Positions 48,801-60,194 of a stretch of 64,000 bases of DNA are shown here, piece by piece. Each line of letters starts with the position of its first letter. The stretch's first letter is position 1. This DNA comes from Saururus chinensis. Its lineage: Eukaryota; Streptophyta; Magnoliopsida; Piperales; Saururaceae. The position numbers and the translations under genes are program-made. The notes under the pieces were generated by a model. The model worked only from the letters and a program-made list of their open reading frames with translations, ran no database searches and was not told the origin of the DNA. The DNA lies in contig CP141140.1 of assembly GCA_035235625.1 (NCBI GenBank), positions 46,557,351-46,621,350 of the forward strand. The letters run 5' to 3'.

Positions 48801-50454
48801 TTGGATCTGCAGCCTAAGTTCACAAAATCCCAAGCTAAACACATTGGCATGGGTTGGAGTGGGGCCCATTAGCAGCAATCAGAGATGTATCCTAAAGTTT
48901 AGGGATGTCTGGTGTGTGCAAAAGATGTGCAAAGGAGGTCGGGAGCGGCGGCCCCTTTCTGATATTGGGTAAAGCCGACATCTGCAGTGTTTGCAGCAAA
49001 ACAACACTATAGCAAAATAGCCAAATAGAAAATTGAAGAGACCCAAGACCTAATTTAGGTAGGGTGACAGGGCGCTAAATTGGGGCGGCAAACATGCCTT
49101 ACCGAGCTACGAACGGCCCGACATGGCCAGGGGTTAGACCTGGGAGAAGACAGGACTTGGTAGTCGCCGGATTGTGGCAAGTCAAATGGACGTTGACTCG
49201 ATGTTGTATGACATCCGATAGCAAAAAATGAATGTCATGATCGAAAACTATACTCTAATGTAGGTCAGCCGAACAAACGAATCGGAACCGATCGAGGCGA
49301 ACGGGGCCAAACCTCGACACCTTGCCGTCATCGGCTCGAGACAAAGCAAGTGAAGAGCAGGTGAGGTGAGCTGAGCTCCTCCGATAACTCAGCATAGAAA
49401 AACAACCAAAAATAAATAAATGTTCTGGGAGAAGGCCAAAGGCCGAAGATCAACGGCACAGTTGTGGTTCACAATGCCAAGAAATAGGAAAATAAGGAGG
49501 GGTTTTTGATCCCGTTCGAAATAGGGCGGAGGAACTAAGGGAGATGGCGGCCAAGGTGGAGGCTGGGGTGGTAGACTTGTCGGTGCTGGGCTGGGAGAAG
49601 GCCCAAGGCCGGACCACGGTGGCCGGCGACCAGCGGCCACAACAAATAGACACAAATAATAAAAACAATGGCAGTGGTGTTTCTTACCTCACGGGGGCGA
49701 AGCGGGGGCGGGGAGGTTGGGACGGATTTGCCAGAGGTCACAGTAGCCGTGGCGGCAAGTCTAAGGCCGTACAGTCGACGGCAGCGGCAAATCCAGCACG
49801 ACAATAGTTCAAGGACCGAACTGGGGAAGAAGGAAAAGAACGGCGGGGGACGGCGAGAAGGCCGGGACGGCGGTGGCTGGAGGTCGCTTTGGTCGGGGTG
49901 GAAACTATGGCGGCGGTTTGGAAGCCATGCAGGCAGAGGCGGCGGCGGATCCGACGAAAGTTCTCAAAAATAGCCACCGGGCCAAAAACGGGAAAAAGGG
50001 AGAGGGGCAGCAGCTGCCAGCAGGGCCAGGCTAGGGAGGTGGTGGCGGTGTCACCATGTCGTGGCTGGCCGGGCGAAAGCCAGCGGCCACCGGCGGTGGT
50101 GCCCTCGGCCTCACACAGTGAAGAGGCCCTTCACTGTTCATTCAGCCGATCGAGCGTGCCTCAGCGCGCCCGATCCGTTTTATGTTATTATTTTTTTTTC
50201 ACTACTCTTTCTTCCTTTCTGCTTCTTGTCTCACACGTCCCGCCTGATTTATGAGCCAAAATTTTTTGTGATGCGTCGAGGCCTCTAACCAACGACTAAA
50301 CACTACTCCTGACTCTTACGATTGCAAATATTACAAATATGGATACACCAATGCGTAAAATTTATTTATTGAAAATATGACCAGAAACTACATAACATTG
50401 CAGAAAATTACAAAAAAATCCTAGAAAAATTACAGAAAAATTAGGGATATTACA
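45854..50454. mobile_element. LTR-B copy 2 (4.6 kb), nested in the large MULE
   Basis: The left end TGTAAAACCCTCACG and right end TTAGGGATATTACA match the LTR-B family with mutations. Collinear blocks shared with copy 1 include 'gaagctcatta-aa-taataagctccagcgtcg' (46,740 vs 18,024), 'ccatgatactacttacctga' (46,902 vs 18,191) and 'tgatggcgagca' (48,090 vs 19,609). The 3' part from about 48,060 is GC-rich. MULE palindrome-type sequence lies on both sides (45,800-45,853 and 50,455-50,480), fixing the host. No coding gene is supported. Confidence 0.75.
46350..47140. repeat. Short tandem repeats inside LTR-B copy 2
   Basis: Degenerate 'cttactcgtacaa' and 'cttacacttac' repeats (46,350-46,720), then 'catacagtgccactcttgggc' repeats (46,940-47,110) and one 'gctctcaacagagcatcaaacgtctg'. 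The order is the same as in LTR-B copy 1. Confidence 0.75.
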
Positions 50455-50649
50455 TCGCGTATGTTTGATAACACGATATATATACTTATTGTATAAATAG
50501 AAGTTATTTAGAGAATGTGAATTGACACGACTATTGATTATGGTCATGACCTATTGTTAATATACATATATTTATCCAATTTTGCATACGTAAAGTTAGA
50601 GTATTACATCAAATTGCGGAGTCAGTGAAGACGGCAGAAGAGAAGAAGA

Positions 50650-51397
50650 AGAGAATCTACGGAAGAAGATCGGGTCTGGGAATGAATAGTTTCCTCACTG
50701 GATAGCGTATATCAAAAGACCTTATATATTCACGTCTGGGATGCAAGGCCATCTTGGTAGAGACTGGGTTATACCCAGTATATGATTGTGAACACATCAT
50801 CATCTCTAGGTTGCTCTTGGATGTTCTCATTGGTGAGTGTTGGGACAACTCATAGGAGGTCTTCAACATAAGGGGCAAATGACTACCCCTTACTGTGGAT
50901 GAAGTGGCAATGATCACGTTTTTTAGTGGAAAAGGGAACCCGTGTAAATTGGAAAGTAGCGAGGGGAAGGCTGCCCAATGCAAGGGGCAATTCTACAAGA
51001 AGTTCTTCCAAGGGAAGCGACCGGAGAAGATAGAAGAAATGTTGAAAGAAGTGGCTGCCGAAACACGGACTATTTCAGATGAGGACTTAGCACAGTTGGC
51101 TATCATGCACATGAGTGTCCTCGTGTTATTCATGCAGAGTAATAGAGTTGCATCCCCAGCTCTGTGTGATTACATAGATGACCTGTCGGTTGTGGGGAGC
51201 TACAATTGGGTTGGCGCCATACATGATATGTTGATGAGAGGCATATCAGTAGCCCACCAGAACATCATGAGCAGACAGGATGAGCATTCCGCCATGGCCG
51301 GGATTCTCGTTGGGGCTTCATTATGCTCCAGGTAATGCTCATATGTTTTATACCATGAGAAAATCTATTGTCATATATCTATGGACACGATATGTTT

Positions 51398-51429
<32 letters not shown>

Positions 51430-54315
51430 CATGGTATCACTCACAAGATATGAAGTCAATCGTGTTATCTGGAATACGACGTATAACACGCACATAGACC
51501 CATGTACGCAGGTACAAAACTAATTATAATATCATGTATAGGACATTACACGATGGTTATCGGGAACACTATGTGGCCTAAGAGCGTGTTCTCGGTAACA
51601 CGACTAAATTGTCATACTTACGCTTCTGACCATTTACACTACTGACCATTTTCTTTTGTATTGTCCGCCAAGTATGGTTTTATGAGCATACGTCCATATG
51701 GACTCCCAGTTGTCCTCCATATAGCCCAAGGTGCAAGAGGTGGCCCAGATTTACCCAACTTCTGAGTGATGTGGAGAAGGCTGATAAACTTGACCCAACC
51801 AACGAAAAGGCAAGGAAAAAGATTCTAGCTCATCATTGGATGAGGAAGTGGTACAAGGAGGTCTTCATGTGGCTGAAGCCAGACTCACAAATTATTATGA
51901 GAATCAAACCAATTGCCAAAGAGGCACACTTGATGGATGGCCAAAGTGCGACCCCGAAGGCTAAGAAGGTGGGTATGTAGACTTTCCGACCAATGAGACC
52001 CATCCATGCCCTCCACAGCGAGATGTCAAGGCATGTACATTCTGGCCAGGATGTCATTGAATCATTCTTCTTGCCTATTGATGTCATGACCGGAATATGT
52101 AATGCTATTTTGGAGAAGGTTGTTCTCTACGTTTAGCGGGGATGGAACACGAAGCGAGTTGAAGCTGCACTCCAACGTGTTAAGAACGATATAGAGGTGG
52201 CAACTAGCCTCATAGAACATATGCAACCCCTTGAATAACTAGAGATAGAAGAGTCGCATGAACCCCCTCAACCGGAAGTCCGTCATGCATCAACCCCTCC
52301 TCCAATAACCGACGGATCGCAGTTGGTTCATGTTAAGTCAAGAGCTTCAAAATCCAGAGAAGCTCACCAATCATATGCCTATGAAGATCAACTAGTACTT
52401 GTCCCTCAACCAGTGGATGAGGGATTCATTTTGAGTAAGTACGACATTTTAATGTATCGTGTTTTATATTGGTATATTCATATAATCGAGTACACGATAG
52501 CCTAAATAGTTGTGCATTAGGAAAGATGATTTTGTTATGGCCATGTCATCGATCACACGATCATTGAACCAAATGTTACTTCAGAAAATAATTTGGTTGT
52601 GGTCGTGTTATCGTTAGCATGATTAGCCCTGTTATCTTTTTTCCATCAATACGATATGTAGTTTCATCGTGTAAGGTAAAAGACGATTGGTGTGCATCTC
52701 GTTTATTTACTAATGTGACTGCTTACTTCTTAAATGCATAGAAAAGGTAACCGCAAGCTGCCTCCAAATTGAAGAAGAAGACTGGTTTGAAGTTGCAAAG
52801 GACCGTGATAATAAGATTTTTAACTAAACTAAATGCAGAATTCTTGGAACAACCCCAGGAGGTCGTGGAACAACCCTGGGAGGTCGAAGAAGCCAGAAAG
52901 CTGGTTCTAGCGCTCCCTTCTTACCTCATGTGCCCCGGAAGTCTAGGTCCACCGTCATTGAACCACCTGCTCAAGGTGAGGAGGCAGTCAAGAAAGTCTC
53001 TTCTCAGGGCTCGAAGAAGCCGAAGTATTTCAGCAGCTACGTTGATGAGAAGTTAGCCAAGTTTGGACACATTGCCCAAAATGCAAAGCCTAGTAACGGA
53101 GTTCCTCTGGCATCAGTCCCTGGCCCATTCATTATCCGTCTAGCACATCCAAAGTCTCCCACCCTAGAACGATCAGGCTCAACTGCTGGCTCCAGTGGTA
53201 GCACTTTGTCGGATACTCCTCTAGTTGATGAGGAAGTAATGGAGAGTATCTACAATGTGATAGAGGTCGAAGAGGATACTGCAAATAAGGAGGATACTGC
53301 GAATAAGGAGGAGCTCGGTTTGCGGCCAAAGAACTATCTTGACACATAGTTGGTGTTCCACATGGAGCTTCAGAAAGAGGCAGTTAAGGACATTATCATG
53401 AAATTTCTGCCGAACCCATACAAGTCGTGGCCCATAGAAACTCTCATCTACACCGACTACCTATCTCCGTTAAAGATGGAGTGCATAAGGAATGAGGTAA
53501 TATCATTTCATTGCTCATACGTATTAACCTCTATCATGTTATTAATTACACGATTGCATCACACGATTGCATCACTGACGAAATTTAACAATTATTTATC
53601 GGTTTATCGATAACACGACCTATGCTCATATTTTTGTTTCCATAATACGCTAATTTTTTACTATATAGTTGACATAGAAATAGTGTATTAGTTAATACAC
53701 GACTTATAAATTCATCGTTTTAGTGTTCATACGATATAATCACTTATCATATAAAAGATGTCACGATCTATCGACTATCGTGTCATTACTAACACGTTTG
53801 GTTTGCTGTAGGTCATAGACGGCTTCCTCCAACTTCTTGATGAATGCAATTTGAGATATCTAGGCATGTACCGCAACTATTTTTTCGGTAGGTTCATCAT
53901 TCAGCACTATTTGAATGTTGGCATGGCCGAAAGGCTGGCAGAGAAGGAGGGCAAACTCCATGGCATATTGTTCAGAGGCCTAAATGTTAACAAGGAGAGC
54001 GGTTTCATTCCTATCTACGTCACGGGCCACTTTCTCTTGCTTATTGCCTGATGTAGGGAGAAGCAATTTAGATGGTACAATCCTCTAAAAGGTGACCACA
54101 GTCACCACTTTGCAGTAGCAGACAGTGTCAGGAAACATGTTGCGAATGGAATGGAGAAGGCCCTTAAGATAAAGGGTGCTCGGCAGTGGCCAATGACTAA
54201 GATCAACAAATGCCCATACCAGGAAACAAATGAAGATTGTGGTTTGTACGTCATGTACTACATAGCGAAGCTGGTAGGGGGCATCCTTCAACCTAATTTA
54301 GACAACTCAAGATAA
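50650..54315 (+). pseudogene. MULE-borne Ulp1/C48 SUMO-protease-like gene with plant DUF1985-like N-terminal part, decayed
   Basis: Four exon blocks are read at about 50,650-51,332, 51,671-52,435, 52,742-53,496 and 53,813-54,315. The first has the LPLTVDEVAMITFFSGKGNP block typical of DUF1985-type MULE proteins; the second begins VWFYEHTSIW. The third is low-complexity and acidic with a tandem EDTANKE repeat near 53,275. The last carries the C48 protease core: His in VTGHFLLLI (about 54,030), YNPLKGD where the catalytic Asp is usually found (here Asn), and the Gln/Cys block CPYQETNEDCGLYVMYY (about 54,213-54,263). Ulp1 enzymes cleave SUMO from targets. In-frame stops (for example near 50,852, 50,880, 51,978), a shift in exon 3 near 52,930 and one at about 54,049 (between LLLIA and EKQF) rule out an intact enzyme. 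All three introns carry the element's palindrome. Confidence 0.82.
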
Positions 54316-54536
54316 CAGGTTTGGTCAAGGTGAAGATCTATGCTACTATTCTTTGGGCCTGAATCGACGAGGAATTTAATCCGGATGTAGATGAATTGTA
54401 ATTAGAAAATAGACTTTTTTCATGCTGCGATTAACTAACAAATTTGTTTTTTTGACCCCCTATTTTGTAATTATCCACTAGAATAGAAATACATGTTGTT
54501 ATCATGTTTGTTTTACATGAAGTCGTGTTCAACCAA

Positions 54537-54645
54537 GTGGCATCTATTCAATCAAACTATATGTGCCAATGTCATGTCACAAAAAGCAAGTTGCATCTAT
54601 TCAATCAAACTATATGTGCCAATGTCATGTCACAGAAAGCACGAA
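54537..54645 (+). repeat. Two tandem copies of a unit of about 55 bp
   Basis: 'catctattcaatcaaactat' followed by 'atgtgccaatgtcatgtcac' occurs twice in direct order, almost identical. It lies just downstream of the Ulp1-like gene and is probably noncoding. Confidence 0.9.
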
Positions 54646-54934
54646 CAGGAAGAAAAAATATTTCCAATCATATAATAGTTCTCACGATAGTCTCTTAGGT
54701 TGTGTTATTGCATACACGCCATCTACTATGGTTGATTGTTAGTAAGAATACGATTGTAGTATTAATACTTGGAGATGCATGGCCGATGATGATGTCATGT
54801 AATCAAACAAATGATATCGACAGATGTTGTTTAACCGAACCGATGACCAATCGATCTCAGCAAAGAGGATGGTCACAAGATAGATTCAAACAGAAAACCA
54901 AATAAAATAATGCTCTAGATGACCACGCTGGAGG

Positions 54935-55320
54935 ATGTTGATGACAGATAGGGCGCGAATGCGATGGATCATTCGAGGCATTGATATATCGCCGTCTAGT
55001 GAGTCATCTCCTCTATCGGATATAGGTGATGACAATATCCGATGGATGAGCGATTTACCAGCTGCTGCTAAAGTAATCTCCCAAATGACTGGTCTCCACG
55101 AAGAACATGAGTGTGTCTATGATCTCCCTACACACTCCACTGATATGGCATGACTACGACGAATCATTAGAGCTATTGATATATCGCCATTTAGTGAATC
55201 ATGCTCTCTGTCAGATATATGTGAGGACCATATCCGATGGAGGGCCGATTCACCAGCCGCCGCTAAAGCAATCTCCTTAATAATCCGTCTCGGCGCCGAA
55301 CACACGTTGGCCAAGCCCTA
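54935..55320 (+). pseudogene. Two-copy peptide repeat, unknown MULE accessory coding stretch
   Basis: A unit of about 190 bp is duplicated (54,955-55,085 and 55,145-55,275). In one + frame the units read RWIIRGIDISPSSESSPLSD and RRIIRAIDISPFSESCSLSD, followed by IRW and PAAAK(V/A)IS in both. One stop (TGA, 55,152) separates them. Keeping the same frame across both copies hints at former coding, perhaps a 3' exon or a third MULE gene. I do not recognise the domain, and the - strand is also open. Confidence 0.45.
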
Positions 55321-55329
55321 ACCCTAATA

Positions 55330-55780
55330 TATAGTGAGACTGGAGCATGAAGGTTCATATGGCACTGAACCGTTAGGCTAGGCAGCCTGAACCCGATGGT
55401 TCGGCCACACAAGAATGTTCTATCATCCCCGAACCGATAGGCTCGATGGCCCAAATGAGAAGGTCCGGGCTGCACCAGCAAGTGAGGGCTGAACCATGAG
55501 GTTCGGTAAGGTTGCCCTCATTTTGTGTTACCAAACATACGCTGAATATATCTCACGTAGTTCTAATAAGAACATGAGTTACACGTATGGCCGATGATTC
55601 TGTCATGTTTTCGATTATAAGATAAAAATATATAGTATACCCTATATACAACATTTCGTGCTTTAGGAAAATACATTAATTACATATTATGTGTTGTTGA
55701 TAACACAATGCATATACAAAATTTTCAGCTGAAGAACGAGGGTGGAAAAGGTAACCCTGATTGATGCTCTCCTTTCTTAC
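55330..55780. other. MULE internal spacer with GAACCG-type repeats
   Basis: From 55,365 to 55,510 variants of 'gaacc-gtaggct' and 'ggttcgg' recur in both orientations. From 55,510 on is AT-rich DNA with one palindrome variant (gttgttgataacac, about 55,690). No gene is seen. Confidence 0.5.
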
Positions 55781-58700
55781 GTCATTTATGTACTCTATTA
55801 TTCAACCTCCTTCGGCTTGTTGTTGGGACATCTTCCATATTGGGAGGTCCCCCTTGTGCGTTGGTACATCATTTGTGATTGTGACCAAACCATATGTTTC
55901 ACATTTTTGTGGAGCTTCGACAGGTGGTTGTGACTCTATCCAATCTTTTCTAGGACGCCCCTGCTACTTTTGTGGGATAGGTGGGCTGAATGTAGGCATA
56001 ACTCCAGCTGGTGCCCACTAGTGCCTATCCTTCGTTGGGTGTAATGGCTCTCGATAGGTTATTATTCTATACAATTCAGTAGAGTACCATCTTTCGTAGT
56101 CCTCAGACACTTAGAAGTGTCTATTATCAATTGTTGTGACTGCATGCTTACATGGTAGCCCCAGATGTTGAAACTTTCCATATGTGTAGGTACGATCAAC
56201 TAGGTTTACCACATCTTGTGAAGAAAATATTGTGAGTATGAGTGCACGATAAACGACTCTATCGTGTCATCGATTACACGACACAACATACAATCGTTAC
56301 GTAAATCGTATCAACTTACACGATAAATGAAAATAATGTGTACACACTAACACGATAAATGAACATAATGTGTAACACGCTATTTAAGTCACCGTATGAA
56401 TGAAATGTACCTGGTGATATAGCGAGTTAACCTGGAATTCATACATTGACATAGGCAATACAATCACTTTCCTTGCTTCTTCTTGCATGTTTTTAATGTG
56501 TTTACGGGCAAATGGGGTTAACTCTTCCATCATATTTTGTCCGTCTATCTAACATTTTTCAAATAATTCTATGGTGTGCTCCCTCATGTGCTCAATTAAC
56601 CAAGTTATAGGCATCGATCAGGCTTTTTTGAATATTGCATTTGCACTTTCATACCTATTTGAGTTGAGGGTCCCATATCTTTTCCATGGAAATGAGACAT
56701 TGGCCCAGTGCTTCGAACCTATCTTATTTAGCCAAGCATATGCTTCCAGATTATGTTCTTTAATATTGTTCATTGTTTCATCATACACATTATATTTGAA
56801 AGTTTTTGCTGCAACATGGAGCTGATTCTTTAGGTAGTTGTCCTTGAATTTGTCCAGCATATTTGCTACCATGTGATGGATGCAATATCTGTAGTGTGTA
56901 GATGGGAAAAACTGCTTAACAGCATTTTCCAATCCCTTCTGTCTATAAGAAATGATTATATCCAACTTGGCTAGAAGATCAAAGAATGGATGATTTCTAA
57001 GCAAGTCAAGAAACCAACACCATGTTTTCTTGCACTCATTCTCAACTACTACAAATGCAATGCACAACATATTATTGTTCCCGTCTAGTGTAGTTGCTAT
57101 CAATAGCTGTCTAGGATACTTTCCTGTCAAGAAAGTTGCATCTACCATTAGCAACAGCCTCAGTGTTGTTCTGAAAGCTCTCACAATGGGGCCAAACATC
57201 CACAATATTCTTTTGAAATCGTACCCAGATATAGGCCCAGGAATATCATATGATCTCACTAGAACAAATACACTTCTCGAATTTATATATTCTATTTGCT
57301 TTCTATAAGCATCAAGTATGCGGTAGGATTCATTTGAATCCCCATCTATTAAATCAGTGAGTGCTTTACCTGCACGACTAAATACAATTTAGTAAAGGTT
57401 ATATGACAGTGGCTTATATCATGTTCCCAAGCACACGACATTGTTTGTATTCGTGTGATCGAAATCCATGCATGATGACTAATCATGTTCATGTTAACAC
57501 GATATTTATGTATGTTGTGTGAGCATTTAATGCGAATGTAGTATAAGTGTGTAAACGATAACATGGTAGGCTAACATATCGTGACACTAAATCAACACTT
57601 CAATTATTCTCATGCATTACCTATGCGCAGCATTTCTTGTAGTTTGTAGTTAAGCACCAGTGTTTCCAAATATAACTTGACATAATCTTAGGTGTAATGT
57701 CCACTGAGTCTTTAAACATGTCATAACATTTTCTGGCAATCCAAAGGTGCGATGCTAGGGGATGGTTAGTTAACTTCCCTTGGGTTCCACAATAATGATT
57801 TAGCACTAACCTCATGATAGTCACATGATCTCCTATATTTGAAGCCCTTATGTACCAGTTACAAGAATGTCACTTTGCGGCGTACATATTCCGGTTTTTA
57901 TCCACTACACAGTATGTGAAATTTGCCTTTATTGCTAAGTCAATCAAGACCCTCTTGAAATGCAATAGGATTAGAAAATGTGCACCCAATTCAAGGAGCT
58001 TTTGGTAATCCTTAGCTTGCAAACTACCCGTCATTAGCTCGCCTTCACCAATATTCGGTTCCAACATGTTTAAATCATTTATTGTATCCCAATCTGCCTC
58101 CACCTCAATGTCAACATTACTGGGAACCTTGTTATTTCCAAATTCTTCATGGTCAGACATACTTTCCATGCCAATTATATCATTAGCGTACCACTGATCC
58201 TCACCCCACATATTTTTAACTTCTTCGCCTTCTTCACCATCATAATTACAAGGGCTATATGGAGGTTCGTTGTTATCAAATGAAGTCCTTGTCCCACCCA
58301 TCGTTGGCGACAATTCCTCCGATCTATTCCAATTGACTTCATTTTAAGGTTCTGTACTCATTGGATTGGTGAAATAAGATTGGCATGGATTCATTGAGGA
58401 CAAGTTTCCCAGTTCTCCCAATCTGCATTCCACATTATCATGTTAAAAAAATGCAACATCAATCGACACCGTGTATTCGGTTAACACGCTTAAAATTCAA
58501 AGCGTGTTATCGAAACCATGAGATGAATGCATGTCTTGTTATTATAACTACGCTGCAACTCATAATTGGTATATCACATGTGTATGTTGTATAATTACTA
58601 ATGTGATATATTACACGTCGTGTTAATTTCTTCACATGATATGATTTTAACTTAACACGATATGGTCGATATCGTGGTCTCGAGTACACGAAAGAGTCCA

Positions 58701-59277
58701 ATTGCTTATAATCTCAAGATTCATTGTTACCTGACAGTTTCAAATGTGAACTGTGTTTCATTGAATCCGGTATGAAATCCGACATTAAAGCTGGGATGAG
58801 CCATTACCATCGGTGATTTAACTCTATTGACTGTCTAGTTCCTTTCTACGGATGGTGATGGTGATTTATCACATTGTCGGGCTCTTTCATCTCTGCATAC
58901 AATGATAACACCTCCTTATTCGCCTTCTTATGAATGGAGAACACTGATTAGAGGTCCTCATCGTCTTGTAATTCATATATCATGGATGATTGGGAGGATG
59001 GAATTAAATACTTCAAACTGACATTACCATTGACAGAAAGTTATGCTTTGAGTTGCCTTAGCAACTCACCGAAGCTCACCGATGAATGTATGTTCATCAA
59101 CCGTGTCATTCCACCAATATACACACCATCATTGCCTACCTCTCCTTTATAATGGATGCAAATATCAATCCTATCCATGATTGGTGAAAAAGAAGGATTG
59201 ATTCTGTGAAATGCAGCCCTTGTAGCACTCAACAGCGTCTGTGTGTCAAAAAATATTTTTTTCTCTTTTATCAACAC
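55780..59277 (-). pseudogene. MULE transposase (MURA type), multi-exon, inactivated
   Basis: Read leftward from 59,277. The N-terminal region (to about 58,740) has MDRIDICIHYKGEVGNDG and SLYAEMKEPDN. The DNA-binding part at 58,313-57,621 has DLAIKANFTYCVVDKNRNMY, CNWYIRAS and NHPLASHLWIA. The catalytic domain at 57,366-56,430 has the first Asp in MVDATFLTGKYPRQLLIATT, then IISYRQKGLENAV, HYRYCIHHMVANML and YGTLNSNRYESANAIF. The SWIM region at about 56,225-56,040 reads YGKFQHLGLPCKHAV, then GRPRKDWIESQ. Such proteins cut and paste MULE DNA. Damage includes stops in the N-terminal exon (59,041, 58,940), TGA in place of a Cys codon at 57,870, Tyr in place of the second catalytic Asp (near 56,943), and RTYTY where SWIM fingers have a C-x-C pair. 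It cannot be active. Confidence 0.87.
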
Positions 59278-59518
59278 TCACTGGGGAGTCACTACCAATC
59301 ACCTCCTGCCAGAGACTTCCGTTTGCCACTGATGACTCCCGACACACCGGAACGGTGCAACACTATTCCGGTATTCATTTATTACTTTCTACTTTAAAAT
59401 ATATGATATAGTGGAAACCTAAGAGTAGTTTTGTCCATAAACATGTCATATGGCATTTTCGTTTAAAATACAGGGAATATGGAATTTTTCATTCTTCGAC
59501 CAGGCAAAATGGAAAAAA

Positions 59519-60194
59519 GTTATGACTTTTTCATACCTAACCTAACCCACATAGGATTTGAGTAAAAAACAAGTACAAACATGACATATAATGATCAAAT
59601 ATTATTAAATCACATAAAATATCTAAACATGATTTCTAGAATAGGCCATTTTCTCATATAACTAACATGTGTGGCACATTGTCAAACATGAAGATATAAT
59701 AACCCTTACATTGATAATCCAACGTACATATCCCCAACCCTTATTCCATTAATCACACGAATGATGAAAATAATATGATAAACATTAATTAAAACAATAT
59801 GAACACTCAATCAAACCTAAACAAATGTGTGGATCAAATATGCTAATTTCGCCCAAAATGGAAGGATTTGACGCTATGGCTAATTCCAAATTAATCAAAA
59901 ATATACCTAGAGACTCATATTGTTATGAAATTTTAAAACAAACCAATTAAAGGTGTTAAAGGCTAAAAATTAAATTTGGGGTTCAAACCACTAAATATTT
60001 TTAACTATGAATTTTAAAATCACTTCATAGTACTTGACTTTATGCGCAATTGGAATTCCTCACCATAACTTAATGGAAAACTACTCAAATTAAACCAATT
60101 TTTTTTCTAGATAAAAAAACATGTGAGACTAAGTTCATAAGAAATTTGGGATAAAAAATAATCAATTTAGTCACCAAAAAACATGTTGGGATAC
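59519..60194. other. AT-rich intergenic DNA, nothing recognised
   Basis: There is no ORF, repeat boundary or RNA gene I can support between the MULE right end and the R-family LTR. Confidence 0.5.

Larger units (their letters stand above)
50455..58680. promoter_or_regulatory. Dispersed palindrome (TATCGTGT-N-ACACGATA type) in noncoding parts of the large MULE
   Basis: Copies or close variants are read at about 50,467, 51,458, 51,581, 52,545, 52,603, 53,530, 53,605, 53,690, 53,780, 54,700, 55,690, 56,261, 56,340, 57,492, 57,550, 58,501 and 58,652, plus 45,803 and 45,846 left of the nested LTR. All lie in introns or between genes; I saw none inside the exon blocks. This is the unit amplified in the small MULE. 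Its function is unknown; a protein-binding site is the leading idea. Confidence 0.6.
45708..59518. mobile_element. Large Mutator-like element with transposase and Ulp1-like genes (Kaonashi-type), 13.8 kb
   Basis: The left end GAGTTTTTTCCATATTACTT and the right end ...GGCAAAATGGAAAAAA are inverted; similarity runs about 70 bp inward (45,708-45,780 and 59,448-59,518). The same termini bound the small MULE at 7055-9428. Inside are a + strand Ulp1-like gene (about 50,650-54,315), a short tandem-repeat coding stretch (54,935-55,320) and a - strand transposase (about 55,780-59,277). Subtracting the nested LTR-B (45,854-50,454) leaves about 9.2 kb. No convincing 9-bp target duplication was found, so the outermost bases may have decayed. 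Ulp1-carrying MULEs are known from Arabidopsis, rice and melon. Both genes contain stops, so this copy is inactive. Confidence 0.85.

Noticed and set aside
49389..50254. Open frames in the GC-rich end of LTR-B copy 2
   Set aside because: Same reason: low-complexity, both-strand overlap, no conservation with copy 1.
45699..59530. Target-site duplication for the large MULE
   Set aside because: Flanks tataagtta and atgactttt (or shifted versions) do not match convincingly; left unclaimed.
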